NCBI GenBank assembly: GCA_002504905.1
Contig: DATY01000019.1
Span: 31,859 to 95,858 of the forward strand
Origin: Euryarchaeota archaeon UBA605
GTDB lineage: Archaea; Thermoplasmatota; Poseidoniia; Poseidoniales; Thalassarchaeaceae
DNA: 64,000 nt
Direction of reading: 5' to 3'
The stretch's first letter is position 1. Every line of letters begins with the position of its first letter. A program made the position numbers and the translations under genes. The notes below the pieces were generated by a model, which saw nothing but the letters and a program-made list of their open reading frames with translations, was not told where the DNA came from and searched no databases. This document shows positions 26,733-36,698 of the stretch, piece by piece.

Positions 26733-26968
26733 AATTGGCTGTTGGATTCATTCTAATTACAACAGAACCAGGTTCTGAGATTTGGGTTAGAGAAGAAGTA
26801 AGTAAAATTGACTGTGTGAAAGGTCAATGGATAGTTTTTGGTAATCATGATCTATTTGTCAAGGTTGAAGCGGAAAATGAGTTTGAATTAACTAAATGTA
26901 TTGTACAAGAAATTCGTTCAGTTGAAGGAATTTTTGAAACAAGGACGTTAATTGGTGCTGAAATTTAG
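26729..26968 (+). CDS. Stand-alone Lrp/AsnC ligand-binding (RAM) domain protein, second of a pair
   Basis: 79 residues, same fold as its neighbour: LAVGFILITTEPGSE, then GQWIVFGNHDLFVKVEA (effector loop, GNHDLF in place of GEYDLV) and VEGIFETRTLIGAEI. It overlaps the upstream gene by ATGA, so the two are made together and may form a heterodimer, each contributing half of a ligand pocket. Its stop meets that of the convergent STAND ATPase. Confidence 0.82.
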   Translation: MKLAVGFILITTEPGSEIWVREEVSKIDCVKGQWIVFGNHDLFVKVEAENEFELTKCIVQEIRSVEGIFETRTLIGAEI

Positions 26969-29140
26969 CTATATTGATTTAGTAAGTTTTTCCAATAATT
27001 CATTTGCAGCTTGATTACATTCCGCTGCACGGAAACGGTGTATTGCTTCTTGCCAATATGATAAACGATTTGACTGATTAATTACTCCTCTCCAATACCA
27101 ACATTGAGCACTCATCCTTCGATACGCTGCTAAATCTTCTCTCAATGGAACTTGAAATAATTTTTCATGAGTTTCTAATAACCAATCTGGGAAATCTGGT
27201 TTTGTCACTTCTAGTGCAGAATGAATCATACTAATTTTCTTTAATTCGTCTGAGCAGTCTTCGATAAAAGAATGTACCGATTCTAATGTTAAATTCAATA
27301 ACTCAGGAGTATTCGAGATTGCTAATCTAGCCCTTAAGTCAAGCATCAATAGATGTTCTTCATTATGAGAAAGTATAGTCTCTAACTCTGATCTTGATTG
27401 TGACGCCAGAGTCATATCTGAAATTTCCAAAGCGATTGAATTTTTCAATAGATTTATCGCTAGTTCAGCAGTAAAACGGTCAGTATCTGATAAATCTTGG
27501 AAATCTAAATTATAAATTTCCATAAGAATTTCTTTTGCTAATGAATTATTGATTTTTCTAGAAATTCTATCATCAAATTTTCTAACCAACATAGAAATCT
27601 TGAATCTAATCTTTTCTGCGGCAGATAATAATGACAAACAAGAATTTTCTAATTCACTTGCAGAATTAATATCGCCATTTATTCTGAGTAGTCTGGCTGT
27701 ACGGAGCATCTTTTGAGGACTATCTTCAATCATAGAAAGATGATTCTCAATAATCTCATATTCAGCTCTTTCAAATGCAATATCAACTGCTTTGAAACGG
27801 AAAATCTCATCATCCTCAAATTTAATTGCATCCTCTATTAGTAATGCAGCAGTAGCACTATTTTCTTTTGAAATATTCGAAATTTTATCTATTAAAGTAT
27901 TTTTTTCAAAATCATTAGAATTAATTTTATGATATGTTTCAATCCAAAGAGCCTTGTTTCCATCTATTTCTGACCAGAAATTTGCTGCTTTCTTATGCAT
28001 ATCTTTTCTCTCAGTTTCACTCCACAAAGAACGACGAACATTTCTAATTAAATGGTGGGGTTCAGATTTTCTTTGAAACCATCTTAAAATCGCTGAATCA
28101 TCTAATTCACCTATCCCATCAGAATCAAAAATTTCATTTTCTTCCAGAGGTATAGGGCTCAAACTTAATTCATCTAAAGTAGAAAGAGCATCTTCAGTTA
28201 ATTTACTAATTACATTAGATTCTACAAAATTCTGTACGGCTTCGACTTCAGCGGGTAATTCACTCTCTGGACTCCAGAGATTTAACGCGAGAGGGTGCCC
28301 CCCTAATGCTGTAACAATCTCTGATGCTTTTTCTTGATCTATTTCTTTTGGAAGAAGGTTCTTAGCATCATTTTCATCCAGTCCTAACAGGCGATATTCA
28401 GAAAATCCATCTAAATTGCTAAAAGGATTTGGTGAACGAACTATTACTAATACCGAAGCTTTACTATCTTGTAGGTCAGTAAGTAGCTTTCCAATTCCCT
28501 CAATATGTCTAGAATGAACTTCTTGAAGTTCGTCAATAATCAATAAATTTTTGTTTTTACCACATAATGTCACTAAAGCAGAAATATCACGTAAAGATTT
28601 TTTCTCAGTCCACTGGAGAGCAATTTCCGATATATCCGTATTTGAATAACATGTTGCCCACCTTACCGTCCATCCCAGATCAATTATTTCAGGGACTAGG
28701 TTTCTTACAAGACTAGTTTTACCTATTCCAGGTAGACCGCTCAAAAAAATACTATTTCCGTCAATAATTAATTTATTTAAATTATTTTTGTCAATTTCCC
28801 TTCCAAATATTCCAGATAATTCAGGAATCTGACCAAAGTATTTACCAGATTTTATTGAAGAAATGTTTTCAAAAGTACTAGTTTTTTCTCTTCCAATAGA
28901 AGTAATATGTACCACTTTTCTTTTTCTTGAACCTCCCCCTATTACATGAGCGACACGAGTAAAAACAAGACCTTCTTCTTCAAGTCTAGATAGTGGTTTA
29001 TGTAATGATGAACGAACTAGTCCTAGAGAGTCTGCAAGACCGGGTAATGAAAGTCCTCTAGGCACATCCCAACTACTTTCTATTTCCTCACCAAACTCTG
29101 AAAGTCGGGAAAGAATGGCTCTCTCAGTGTCGCTGAGCAT
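26969..29140 (-). CDS. STAND-type ATPase with N-terminal winged helix and helical repeat C-terminus
   Basis: 723 residues. A winged-helix domain (1-85) has the recognition-helix segment LADSLGLVRSSLHKPLSRLEEEGLVFTR. An AAA/NACHT-like ATPase follows: FGREIDKN, Walker A GLPGIGKTS (135-143), Walker B LLIIDELQE (199-207), sensor LVIVRSPNPF and LGGHPLAL, the GxP motif of STAND proteins. The remaining 400 residues are alpha-helical, TPR-like. The architecture resembles MalT/AfsR-type signal-transducing regulators with the DNA-binding domain moved to the N-terminus. The ligand is unknown. It converges with the RAM pair. Confidence 0.8.
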   Translation of the reverse strand: MLSDTERAILSRLSEFGEEIESSWDVPRGLSLPGLADSLGLVRSSLHKPLSRLEEEGLVFTRVAHVIGGGSRKRKVVHITSIGREKTSTFENISSIKSGKYFGQIPELSGIFGREIDKNNLNKLIIDGNSIFLSGLPGIGKTSLVRNLVPEIIDLGWTVRWATCYSNTDISEIALQWTEKKSLRDISALVTLCGKNKNLLIIDELQEVHSRHIEGIGKLLTDLQDSKASVLVIVRSPNPFSNLDGFSEYRLLGLDENDAKNLLPKEIDQEKASEIVTALGGHPLALNLWSPESELPAEVEAVQNFVESNVISKLTEDALSTLDELSLSPIPLEENEIFDSDGIGELDDSAILRWFQRKSEPHHLIRNVRRSLWSETERKDMHKKAANFWSEIDGNKALWIETYHKINSNDFEKNTLIDKISNISKENSATAALLIEDAIKFEDDEIFRFKAVDIAFERAEYEIIENHLSMIEDSPQKMLRTARLLRINGDINSASELENSCLSLLSAAEKIRFKISMLVRKFDDRISRKINNSLAKEILMEIYNLDFQDLSDTDRFTAELAINLLKNSIALEISDMTLASQSRSELETILSHNEEHLLMLDLRARLAISNTPELLNLTLESVHSFIEDCSDELKKISMIHSALEVTKPDFPDWLLETHEKLFQVPLREDLAAYRRMSAQCWYWRGVINQSNRLSYWQEAIHRFRAAECNQAANELLEKLTKSI

Positions 29141-29195
29141 GACACTCGAGTATGTCTAGGGTTCATGGGTATTCACCTATCCCGTTCATACTGTT

Positions 29196-30920
29196 ATGGC
29201 ACTCGAGGGTAGTCAAATTGATTTTCCGAATAAGCCCGGAGTGTATCTTTTCAAGCAGAAAAATGAACGTGTATTATATGTTGGCAAGGCTAATAATCTG
29301 AAAGAAAGGGTAAAATCTTATTTCTCAAAAAATCCTGATAGGAAGATGATCCCGCAACTAGTTTTAAATTCTGAGAAGGTAGATTTTATTGTAACTCAGA
29401 ATCCTAATGAAGCACTGGTTCTCGAAAGAGAATTGATTCGTAAGCATAAACCAAAATATAATTCCAGATTGAAAGATGATAAATCATATCCATTTATTTC
29501 TCTTACAAATGAAGAGTATCCAAGAATTCTCTACACTAGATTTCCTGCAGAAAATGATAAACGTTGGGGACCTTTTCCCGATGCAGGTGCTGCAAAAAGA
29601 GTAATTCAACTTTTAAGGAGACAATTTGGAATTAGAGATAAAGATTGTAACGGAAAGGATGGGTGCTTCGCACAGCATATTGGACTCTGTAAAGGGCCAT
29701 GTATTAATCCGGAAGGTTACTCTGAAGTTGTGAAAATGGTTACAAGCGTTTTAGATGGAAATGCAGGTAAACTAATTCAAGAACTTAATATTGAAATGAG
29801 TAAGTATTCTAAAGAATTAGAATATGAAAAGGCTGGAGATATAAGGGATTTGATTACTTCAGTTCAATCAACTATCTCACAACAAATAATTAATTCAAGA
29901 TTTTATCAGGACTGTGATGCAATAGGATTCTCTCAAAGAGAAGATTTTGCTGTGGTTGTGATACTTCACGCTAAAGATGGGATTATCCAAGGTGAGGTAA
30001 ACTATCCATTAATTCACAAGGGAGATATTTCTGAATCTGTTTCTCTAGTTTTGTCTGAACATTATTCTGAAAGAAAGCCACCTAAAACAATTCTTCTACC
30101 TACTCCAATTACAAAAGTAATGCAAGAATGGCTCTCAGAAAGAAAGGGGAAGAAAGTTGAAACTAGGATTCCAATTAAGGGGGAGCTGGCTAAACTACAA
30201 AAAATGGCTACAAGAAATGCAGAGATTCAGGTTACTAGACAGAAAAATAAACGTTCAGGTAACTTAGAAAAAATTGCTGCAGAAGATGGAGCGAGATTAT
30301 TGAAACTAGAATCTTTAGACCATATTGTTTGTTTCGATATGGCACAACTTCAAGGAAGCGAAAGAGTGGGTGCTTCAGTAGTATTTAGAAAAGGGAGACC
30401 TTCGAAAAAAGAGTATAGAACTTATAGAGTAAAAACAGAAGTTTTGGACGACCTTAGAATGATGTCTGAGGTAGTAGAAAGATGGTTGAAACGGCAAGAT
30501 GAATGGCCAGATTTACTATTACTAGATGGAGGGAAAACCCATCTTAACAGTATAAATGACTTGTTAAAAAGAAGGAATTTAGAAGGTGCTTTCCCTGTTG
30601 CTGCATTAGCAAAAAAGGAAGAAACAATCTTCCGCCTGGGTAAAGAACCTATTAAAATCGATAGAAAAGGAAGAGTTTTGATTCATTCTAGAGATGAGGC
30701 GCATAGATTTGTTAATAAATTTCATCGTCAAAGAAGGGGAAAAAATACTTTGAAAAATCCTCTAGAGAATATTGAAGGGTTAGGGGCAAAAAAGATTCAA
30801 GCATTAATGGTTCATTTTGGAAGTTATAAAAAAATAAAATTTGCCTCTATTGAAGAACTTCAAAGGGTTCCAGGTATTGGTAAAGAAATGTCTAAGAAAA
30901 TATATTCTGAACTAGTTTAA
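29196..30920 (+). CDS. uvrC: UvrABC system protein C
   Basis: Nucleotide excision repair dual endonuclease, 574 residues. The GIY-YIG domain is at the start (PGVYLFKQKNERVLYVGKA), followed by NEALVLERELIRKHKPKYN. A UVR motif lies near residue 205 (LEYEKAGDIRDLI). The RNase H-like second nuclease includes HIVCFDMAQLQGS, LLLLDGGKTHL and RDEAHRFVNKFHR. The C-terminus has a double helix-hairpin-helix (IEGLGAKKIQALM, VPGIGKEMSKKIY). Bacterial-type UvrABC occurs in mesophilic archaea through transfer. Starts 56 bases from the divergent STAND gene; uvrA and uvrB are not in this window. Confidence 0.96.
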   Translation: MALEGSQIDFPNKPGVYLFKQKNERVLYVGKANNLKERVKSYFSKNPDRKMIPQLVLNSEKVDFIVTQNPNEALVLERELIRKHKPKYNSRLKDDKSYPFISLTNEEYPRILYTRFPAENDKRWGPFPDAGAAKRVIQLLRRQFGIRDKDCNGKDGCFAQHIGLCKGPCINPEGYSEVVKMVTSVLDGNAGKLIQELNIEMSKYSKELEYEKAGDIRDLITSVQSTISQQIINSRFYQDCDAIGFSQREDFAVVVILHAKDGIIQGEVNYPLIHKGDISESVSLVLSEHYSERKPPKTILLPTPITKVMQEWLSERKGKKVETRIPIKGELAKLQKMATRNAEIQVTRQKNKRSGNLEKIAAEDGARLLKLESLDHIVCFDMAQLQGSERVGASVVFRKGRPSKKEYRTYRVKTEVLDDLRMMSEVVERWLKRQDEWPDLLLLDGGKTHLNSINDLLKRRNLEGAFPVAALAKKEETIFRLGKEPIKIDRKGRVLIHSRDEAHRFVNKFHRQRRGKNTLKNPLENIEGLGAKKIQALMVHFGSYKKIKFASIEELQRVPGIGKEMSKKIYSELV

Positions 30921-30921
30921 T

Positions 30922-33900
30922 TCAGGAAGTATTGTCATTCTCATTATCATCTTTCTCAAAATATGACTCGTTCGCAACAACTACTGGAGAATCCATGGAA
31001 CCAAACACTTCAACTGCTGCAACTTCTGTAAGTTCACTTTGTAATAATTCCTGTTTTTGAATTTTTAATAATCTTTTTTCTTTTCTTCTTCTTCTCACAC
31101 GGACTGAGAACATTGCTAGCAATGAAATTAATAGAATAATGTATGGAATTAATTCAACAAAAATAAATGACCAACTATACTCTAGACTAAATGTTACTAA
31201 GTCAGCATTTTTTTTGCAATCATACCAAGTTTGTGAGTCGGGACAAACCGGTGTGAGATATGTGATTATCTGTCTACCTTCAACTTCAGAAATATCTCCA
31301 AGTCCCTTAGAACTTTCAAAAGAAGAAAATCTAATTTCATCTGGCATATGCATTACTATATATGATGAAGTGCGAATAGTTCCAAAAATAGTATATTCCA
31401 TTATTGGGAAAATTTGTTGCTGAATCTGTGAATTCTCAAATGTAATTCCAAAGTCACTAGTGATTGGATTTCCAAATGGCCATTGAAATAAATATTGAGA
31501 AGAAACATATGATGATCTGTGAACATCAAGATTGAGTTGATTATCAAGAGAAGATAGACTCATCTCAGCATTTTTAATTGACGCAGAGAAATTAATCGGA
31601 TTCAAGTCTGAAGGAGTAATTGTTTCAGGAATTTGATAAATTTCAGGATTAAATTGGAAAGGAGTTCTGACTAAGTTGGTATTCAAATCATATTTTCCAA
31701 AACCGAAATCTAATGCGAAGTTAGAGAGCTCATTGTCACTAATCACTGAAGGAAATATCTCATTAAGATCTTCAGCAAATTGGCTCATTCCTGAATTAGA
31801 TATTGTCATATTTATCATTTTTCCATTACCAAAATCTAGAGGGGCTTTTATTTCGGAGCCACCTAATAATCCTCCTTCACTATTTATTTGATTACCAAAA
31901 GATGGTGGTTTCCTATCACCAATAGCAATTGCTCTGCGAATTAAATCAGATGGAATTGGCTGTAACTCGATATTTTCTTCACCTAAATCGATATTTAATC
32001 GATGAATAGATAGAATTATTTCAGCATCAAAATCAATATTAATTTCTCCACTTAATTCATTTATTGCAATATTATCAATGAAAAATTCGGCTTTGGAAGT
32101 AATACATGTAGCTTGTTTAGATGAACAAATCAAATCATCTGAAGAGTCTTCACAAGGCACTGAATTTAAACAGATTGGATGTTGCCAATCAAAAATTCTT
32201 GTCCCTTCAAATCCAGACTCATAGTTTTCATCTTCATGGAATAATGAATTAATTACAATCGATCTATCCTCTTGATTCGTAGAACGAATCCATTCAGGGA
32301 GAAGTAATTCTAGATTTATATTCGTATTTGGAAAATCTTCGGGTAAAATTTCCTGTAACCATCCAGAGTTAGAAGAAAAATTCACTTCTACTACACTCAT
32401 CATTGCTGCAAAATCTTCATCATTAACTATTGAAAAGTCCAAAGTAGAAACATCACCAAGACTGGAACCTAGTATATTCTGAATAATATTGGACATTTGA
32501 ACTTGAACTGGCTGAGAACTTGATTGAATATATATTGGATAATTACCTGACATGGGTGTTTCATCGTCCAAACAGTATCTAACTTCTAACATTTCATTAC
32601 AAGTTTCTCCATTTTGATGTCTGAAGTCCAATCCTCCAGAATCATCTGAGGAAGAAAAAATTGGTTGGATAAAATCTATCTGAGTACCAAATAATTCGGA
32701 AAAACCTGTAGATATTTCACCTATTGGAATTCCTTGAATTAGTGGCGATAAATCCTCTTCTAACTCATAATCTAGCATTCTGATTCCATCTGATGTGATT
32801 ATTGGGATATTCATCTCATCGTCTTCGAAATCAACTAGCCAATTATTCAAAGCATCCGAAGTAAGATAATGTATGGATAATATCATTTCAATCTCAGTAT
32901 TACTCGATTCTCTAGCATCGATAAATACATCTATTGATAGAGAAGGTTGATGATCATCAATTGATAATATTAAAGACGGGTCTCTATTTTTAATTCTCAT
33001 CACTAGATTTTCTGAAAGGTCAGAATTTATATTCTCAGGTACAGTATTGTCAAGAGACAGATGACCGTAGTTTTGAGGCAATTGATTTGGATTATTTTTT
33101 GTAAGTAATATACCAGGATTTTCTACTCCAAATGCTGTTGAATAATCTGGAGGAGAAACTGTTAATTCTACATAATGACCAGGTAGTGCCTTGGCATTAA
33201 ATGAAGATTCAACATCTCCTCCCATCAACAGAAGTCCTCGGATAGTCCTGTCTAAATCTCCAGTATTTTCTTTTATTCCAAGATTATCTGGATTGAGAGT
33301 TAAGATAAATACACCTCTGAAACATAATGGGGGATTAAATGGATCATTCATAATTCCATTCACTTCATCAATTGAATCTTGAGAATTATCGTAAGTACAT
33401 TGTAGGTTTCCAATAGAAGAAAAATCTATTGAAGAAATAGTGTTTAATAGAGAATCCTCAGTATAGTCGAAATTATCTTCGATATATTCTCTCATATTCG
33501 TCTGAATTAAAGAAATCATTCTTTCTTCGATTGTAAAACCGTTTCTTTCAAGATCAAGATAATTTCTTATGTAATCAGCCGGAATTCCATCTTCAAAATT
33601 ACTATCTCCTTGCAGATCTAAGTCTTCCAAGTCTAAATCAGAACGAGATAATTCATGAACAGCAGTTGATATCGTTAAAGAAACACTATCTGCATTAACC
33701 ACGTTGACCACAATGGATGATTTAATCCATTCATCAAAAGTTGAACCATCTAGATTAGATTGATAATCATCACAAATGCCATTCTGACTATTCCATGTGG
33801 AACAAATATCGTTTCCTACTTCAGGTTCTCCAGGAGGCGGAGATGCTGAATAAACTGGAAAAATTAGCAACATTACCAGTAACATTGCTACACGCTGCAT
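30922..33900 (-). CDS. Large secreted membrane-anchored protein, family not recognised
   Basis: 992 residues. A signal peptide (1-19, AMLLVMLLIFPVYSA) is followed by a PPPGEPEVGND linker and a long beta-rich, Asn/Ser/Asp-rich extracellular region with scattered Cys (pairs near 32/43 and around 575-600). A membrane helix lies near 925-945 (VELIPYIILLISLLAMFSV), then RVRRRRKEKR and an acidic cytoplasmic tail of about 50 residues. No catalytic motif or known repeat is seen. The same signal/ectodomain/helix/tail plan occurs in the protease and the beta-helix protein here. Its stop lies two bases from that of uvrC. Confidence 0.7.
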   Translation of the reverse strand: MQRVAMLLVMLLIFPVYSASPPPGEPEVGNDICSTWNSQNGICDDYQSNLDGSTFDEWIKSSIVVNVVNADSVSLTISTAVHELSRSDLDLEDLDLQGDSNFEDGIPADYIRNYLDLERNGFTIEERMISLIQTNMREYIEDNFDYTEDSLLNTISSIDFSSIGNLQCTYDNSQDSIDEVNGIMNDPFNPPLCFRGVFILTLNPDNLGIKENTGDLDRTIRGLLLMGGDVESSFNAKALPGHYVELTVSPPDYSTAFGVENPGILLTKNNPNQLPQNYGHLSLDNTVPENINSDLSENLVMRIKNRDPSLILSIDDHQPSLSIDVFIDARESSNTEIEMILSIHYLTSDALNNWLVDFEDDEMNIPIITSDGIRMLDYELEEDLSPLIQGIPIGEISTGFSELFGTQIDFIQPIFSSSDDSGGLDFRHQNGETCNEMLEVRYCLDDETPMSGNYPIYIQSSSQPVQVQMSNIIQNILGSSLGDVSTLDFSIVNDEDFAAMMSVVEVNFSSNSGWLQEILPEDFPNTNINLELLLPEWIRSTNQEDRSIVINSLFHEDENYESGFEGTRIFDWQHPICLNSVPCEDSSDDLICSSKQATCITSKAEFFIDNIAINELSGEINIDFDAEIILSIHRLNIDLGEENIELQPIPSDLIRRAIAIGDRKPPSFGNQINSEGGLLGGSEIKAPLDFGNGKMINMTISNSGMSQFAEDLNEIFPSVISDNELSNFALDFGFGKYDLNTNLVRTPFQFNPEIYQIPETITPSDLNPINFSASIKNAEMSLSSLDNQLNLDVHRSSYVSSQYLFQWPFGNPITSDFGITFENSQIQQQIFPIMEYTIFGTIRTSSYIVMHMPDEIRFSSFESSKGLGDISEVEGRQIITYLTPVCPDSQTWYDCKKNADLVTFSLEYSWSFIFVELIPYIILLISLLAMFSVRVRRRRKEKRLLKIQKQELLQSELTEVAAVEVFGSMDSPVVVANESYFEKDDNENDNTS

Positions 33901-33960
33901 GATTGTTGCAAAAAGTCATCTACCATAAGTCTGAATCCATCCTGCATCTCCGAAGTATTG

Positions 33961-34857
33961 ATGAGTAGGGGAAATCCTGGTTCTCGACTTCGAGAAAATA
34001 TTCATTCTTTACTCAAATTGAAAGGGATAGATGATGAAATATTAGTTAAATTATTAGACGATGTTCCAAGACGCTGGGAAAGATTCGATGATGTTGCCAT
34101 AATTCCAAGTTCATCTTTTAGGATGGTTGAATGGGAGTCGATTATCGATAATGAATTTTGGATCAAAGTTTGTCAGAGTTTGAATGTAGATAGATTAGCT
34201 AGATCTGGAGAAATAATTGGTGAAAAGAGAGAATCAACTGTAGAGATGTTAGTTGGAAATAATGATTGGGTAATAAGAAAAGAAAATGGTATAAAATATG
34301 GGTATAACATTACTCAGTGTATGTTCTCTTCGGGCAATATTAATGAAAGAAGAAGAATGGGTGAAATAGTCACAGAAAATGAAATAGTAGTTGATTTATT
34401 CTGTGGAATTGGATATTATACTCTACCAATATTAGTAAAAAATAATCTTGTACATGTTTATTCTTGCGAATGGAATACTAATGCAATTAATGCATTAAGA
34501 TTTAATCTTGAAAATAATAATGTGTATAGAAAATGTACAATTCTTGAGGGAGATAATCGGGAAACTACTGATGAATTAGGGAACAAAGCAGATAGAGTAT
34601 TACTAGGACTTCTACCAACTGCAGAAGACTCCTACAATGTGGCTTTGAAATGTATGAAAGAAAAGGGAGGAGTTCTACATATTCATGGATTGGCTCCCTC
34701 TAATAATCATCAAGAATTCCTCTCTGAAACTACGGAAAAATTACTCAAAATTAATTTGAATTACAAGATAATAAACAGTAAAATAAACAAAATTAAATCT
34801 TATGCACCACATTGGGACCATTTAGTTTTAGATATTGAAATAGAAAATAATTCATGA
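33961..34857 (+). CDS. taw2: tRNA wyosine aminocarboxypropyltransferase Taw2 (Trm5/TYW2 family)
   Basis: 298-residue class I methyltransferase-fold enzyme that transfers the 3-amino-3-carboxypropyl group of SAM to the demethylwyosine base at G37 of tRNA-Phe. Diagnostic segments are CMFSSGNINERRRMG (the Taw2 form of the motif, unlike Trm5), VVDLFCGIGYYTLPI (SAM motif I), VHVYSCEWNTNAINALRFNL, GDNRETT and RVLLGLLPTAEDSYN, ending GGVLHIHGLAP. The ATG at 33961 is preferred over an adjoining TTG. The pathway partner Taw1 is 11.6 kb downstream. Followed by a promoter-containing 68-base gap. Confidence 0.9.
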   Translation: MSRGNPGSRLRENIHSLLKLKGIDDEILVKLLDDVPRRWERFDDVAIIPSSSFRMVEWESIIDNEFWIKVCQSLNVDRLARSGEIIGEKRESTVEMLVGNNDWVIRKENGIKYGYNITQCMFSSGNINERRRMGEIVTENEIVVDLFCGIGYYTLPILVKNNLVHVYSCEWNTNAINALRFNLENNNVYRKCTILEGDNRETTDELGNKADRVLLGLLPTAEDSYNVALKCMKEKGGVLHIHGLAPSNNHQEFLSETTEKLLKINLNYKIINSKINKIKSYAPHWDHLVLDIEIENNS

Positions 34858-34893
34858 ATTGATTTGGAGAATTGATTACACAAAAAAACAGTC

Positions 34894-34900
34894 TATATTT
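34894..34900 (+). promoter_or_regulatory. TATA-type promoter of the S15-like gene
   Basis: TATATTT lies about 29 bases before the ATG at 34926. The predicted start of transcription is around 34920-34924, giving an almost leaderless message; no Shine-Dalgarno is seen, in agreement. Confidence 0.45.
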
Positions 34901-34925
34901 TATCCTATCATAAATTCCGAAGAGC

Positions 34926-36698
34926 ATGCGCACTCTCGCACTCATGATTTGTCTACTCATGATAGTGCCAACGTTAGCAGGTTGTTTTACTGAGGACACA
35001 GAAAAAGTTAGCAACAATGATGAGTGGTGGGACACTCCCATCCATGAAAGAGAAAATATGGAATTAAATATGACAGGATGGAGAAGTCAACTACCTGTAG
35101 AAGGAATCTACTCATGGTCAGGTCCAACTGAACACTTCGTAGAAGTCGAACTACCTCTCTCCGAACAAGATGTAGGTTATCCTGAACCAGCTTTAATGCA
35201 CGTTTCCTTGTGGATGCCCGATGTTCCTAATGGGACAAAAGTTCCTGTAATTGCAACAGTACATCCATACTATGATTTTGGAGGTGAAGGAATCGCTGGC
35301 GAAGATTCGAACCCTAATACTGTTCCAGATGCTGGAGTAGGTTTGTGGGTTCTAGAAGAATTTGTACCTCATGGATATGCCCTTGCACAAATTTCTACAT
35401 TTGGCACAGGTAAGTCGACTCATTGTCAAGACGTAAAGGGACTTGGAGAACAAATTGGAATACAAGCTGCAGTTCATTGGCTTGGTGAACAAGATTGGTC
35501 AAATGGAAATGTTGGTTTAATGGGAAAATCATATGCGGGAACAACCAATTGGGAAGCCGCTCAAAATCCATCTGAACATTTGAAAACTATTGTTCCAATA
35601 TCGGGTTCTATAGGAGTTCAACAAATGTTCTACAGAAATGGATCTAGTGAAGCTAGAGCTATGCTGTATGATGTTCTGTATGAGGGGGCAACTGCTGATG
35701 CCACAAGCGATGATATGAGATTCTGTACCGATGATGCAATCGGTCCTTTGAGTCCATTTACAACTTGGTTTGGAGCGGGACTAGGTGGAGATGAATGGAA
35801 TGATTATTGGGAAGAAAGATACCATTTACAAGATGTTATTGATAATTACAATGGTAGTGTATACATTGTTTGGGGTTTACAAGATTGGAATGTTGATCCA
35901 TATCATGCATTCCCAACGCATCAATTATTGAAAGATGCAGGAATAAATGTTCGTTCGATTGCTGGACAATGGGGGCATAATTATCCTGACCAACAAAGTG
36001 TCCATGAGGGATTAGAATCAGGATATGGTGCTGAAGCATTCCCGAGTGTAACTAGAATGGATTGGGCTGTTGAGTTATTTCCATGGTTTGAATATTACTT
36101 GAAAGGTATAGGGGAAGAACCGGAATCCTATGTTCAAGTACAAAGAAATGATGGAGAATGGCATATTGAAGGAACTTGGCCTGCTGAAGATACTAATAAT
36201 GTACAATATGCAATTGCGGATTGGGAAGGAGGGATGTCAGGAACAGTTAATTCTCAACAATCAATGACTATAACAAGTCAACCATTTACTGAAGATATGC
36301 ACATCTCTGGACTACCAACATTACATATAGATGCTAGAACAAATACTTGTAATGGTGGACAATTATTCGTAACAATGTTCGATGGAACTTCAGGTTTAAG
36401 ATTAGGGCATGCAACTATGGATGTCAGATATAGGGATGGAGGATATGATGCCAAACCAACATCTCCTATGACCAGTTATAGAATGCTGATGGAATTTAAT
36501 CCAATGGATGTTATTATCCCTAAGGGGCATACAATTCAATTGGTAGTTACTGAATCCGGAGAAGACTACTTGCCCTCACCATGTGCTTCTGTGGGAATGA
36601 CGATATTTGCAGGTTATCAAGTACTTACATTACCCACCTTAGATAGGCCATTAGATCATGAAAACTGGTTTAATGCTCCAAACTGGTGGGATGAATAA
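34926..36698 (+). CDS. Lipoprotein X-Pro dipeptidyl-peptidase/CocE-like (S15) hydrolase
   Basis: 590 residues. The signal peptide ends in a lipobox, PTLAGC (Cys20). An alpha/beta-hydrolase core follows with nucleophile Ser202 in MGKSYAGTTNWEAA, an Asp in VWGLQDWNVDP and a His in GQWGHNYPD. The C-terminal jelly-roll part (from about 410, LPTLHIDARTN and LRLGHATMDVRYRDGG) is the S15/CocE beta domain. It would release X-Pro dipeptides or hydrolyse esters at the cell surface. The gene end overlaps the convergent SprT-like gene by 29 bases. Confidence 0.88.
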   Translation: MRTLALMICLLMIVPTLAGCFTEDTEKVSNNDEWWDTPIHERENMELNMTGWRSQLPVEGIYSWSGPTEHFVEVELPLSEQDVGYPEPALMHVSLWMPDVPNGTKVPVIATVHPYYDFGGEGIAGEDSNPNTVPDAGVGLWVLEEFVPHGYALAQISTFGTGKSTHCQDVKGLGEQIGIQAAVHWLGEQDWSNGNVGLMGKSYAGTTNWEAAQNPSEHLKTIVPISGSIGVQQMFYRNGSSEARAMLYDVLYEGATADATSDDMRFCTDDAIGPLSPFTTWFGAGLGGDEWNDYWEERYHLQDVIDNYNGSVYIVWGLQDWNVDPYHAFPTHQLLKDAGINVRSIAGQWGHNYPDQQSVHEGLESGYGAEAFPSVTRMDWAVELFPWFEYYLKGIGEEPESYVQVQRNDGEWHIEGTWPAEDTNNVQYAIADWEGGMSGTVNSQQSMTITSQPFTEDMHISGLPTLHIDARTNTCNGGQLFVTMFDGTSGLRLGHATMDVRYRDGGYDAKPTSPMTSYRMLMEFNPMDVIIPKGHTIQLVVTESGEDYLPSPCASVGMTIFAGYQVLTLPTLDRPLDHENWFNAPNWWDE

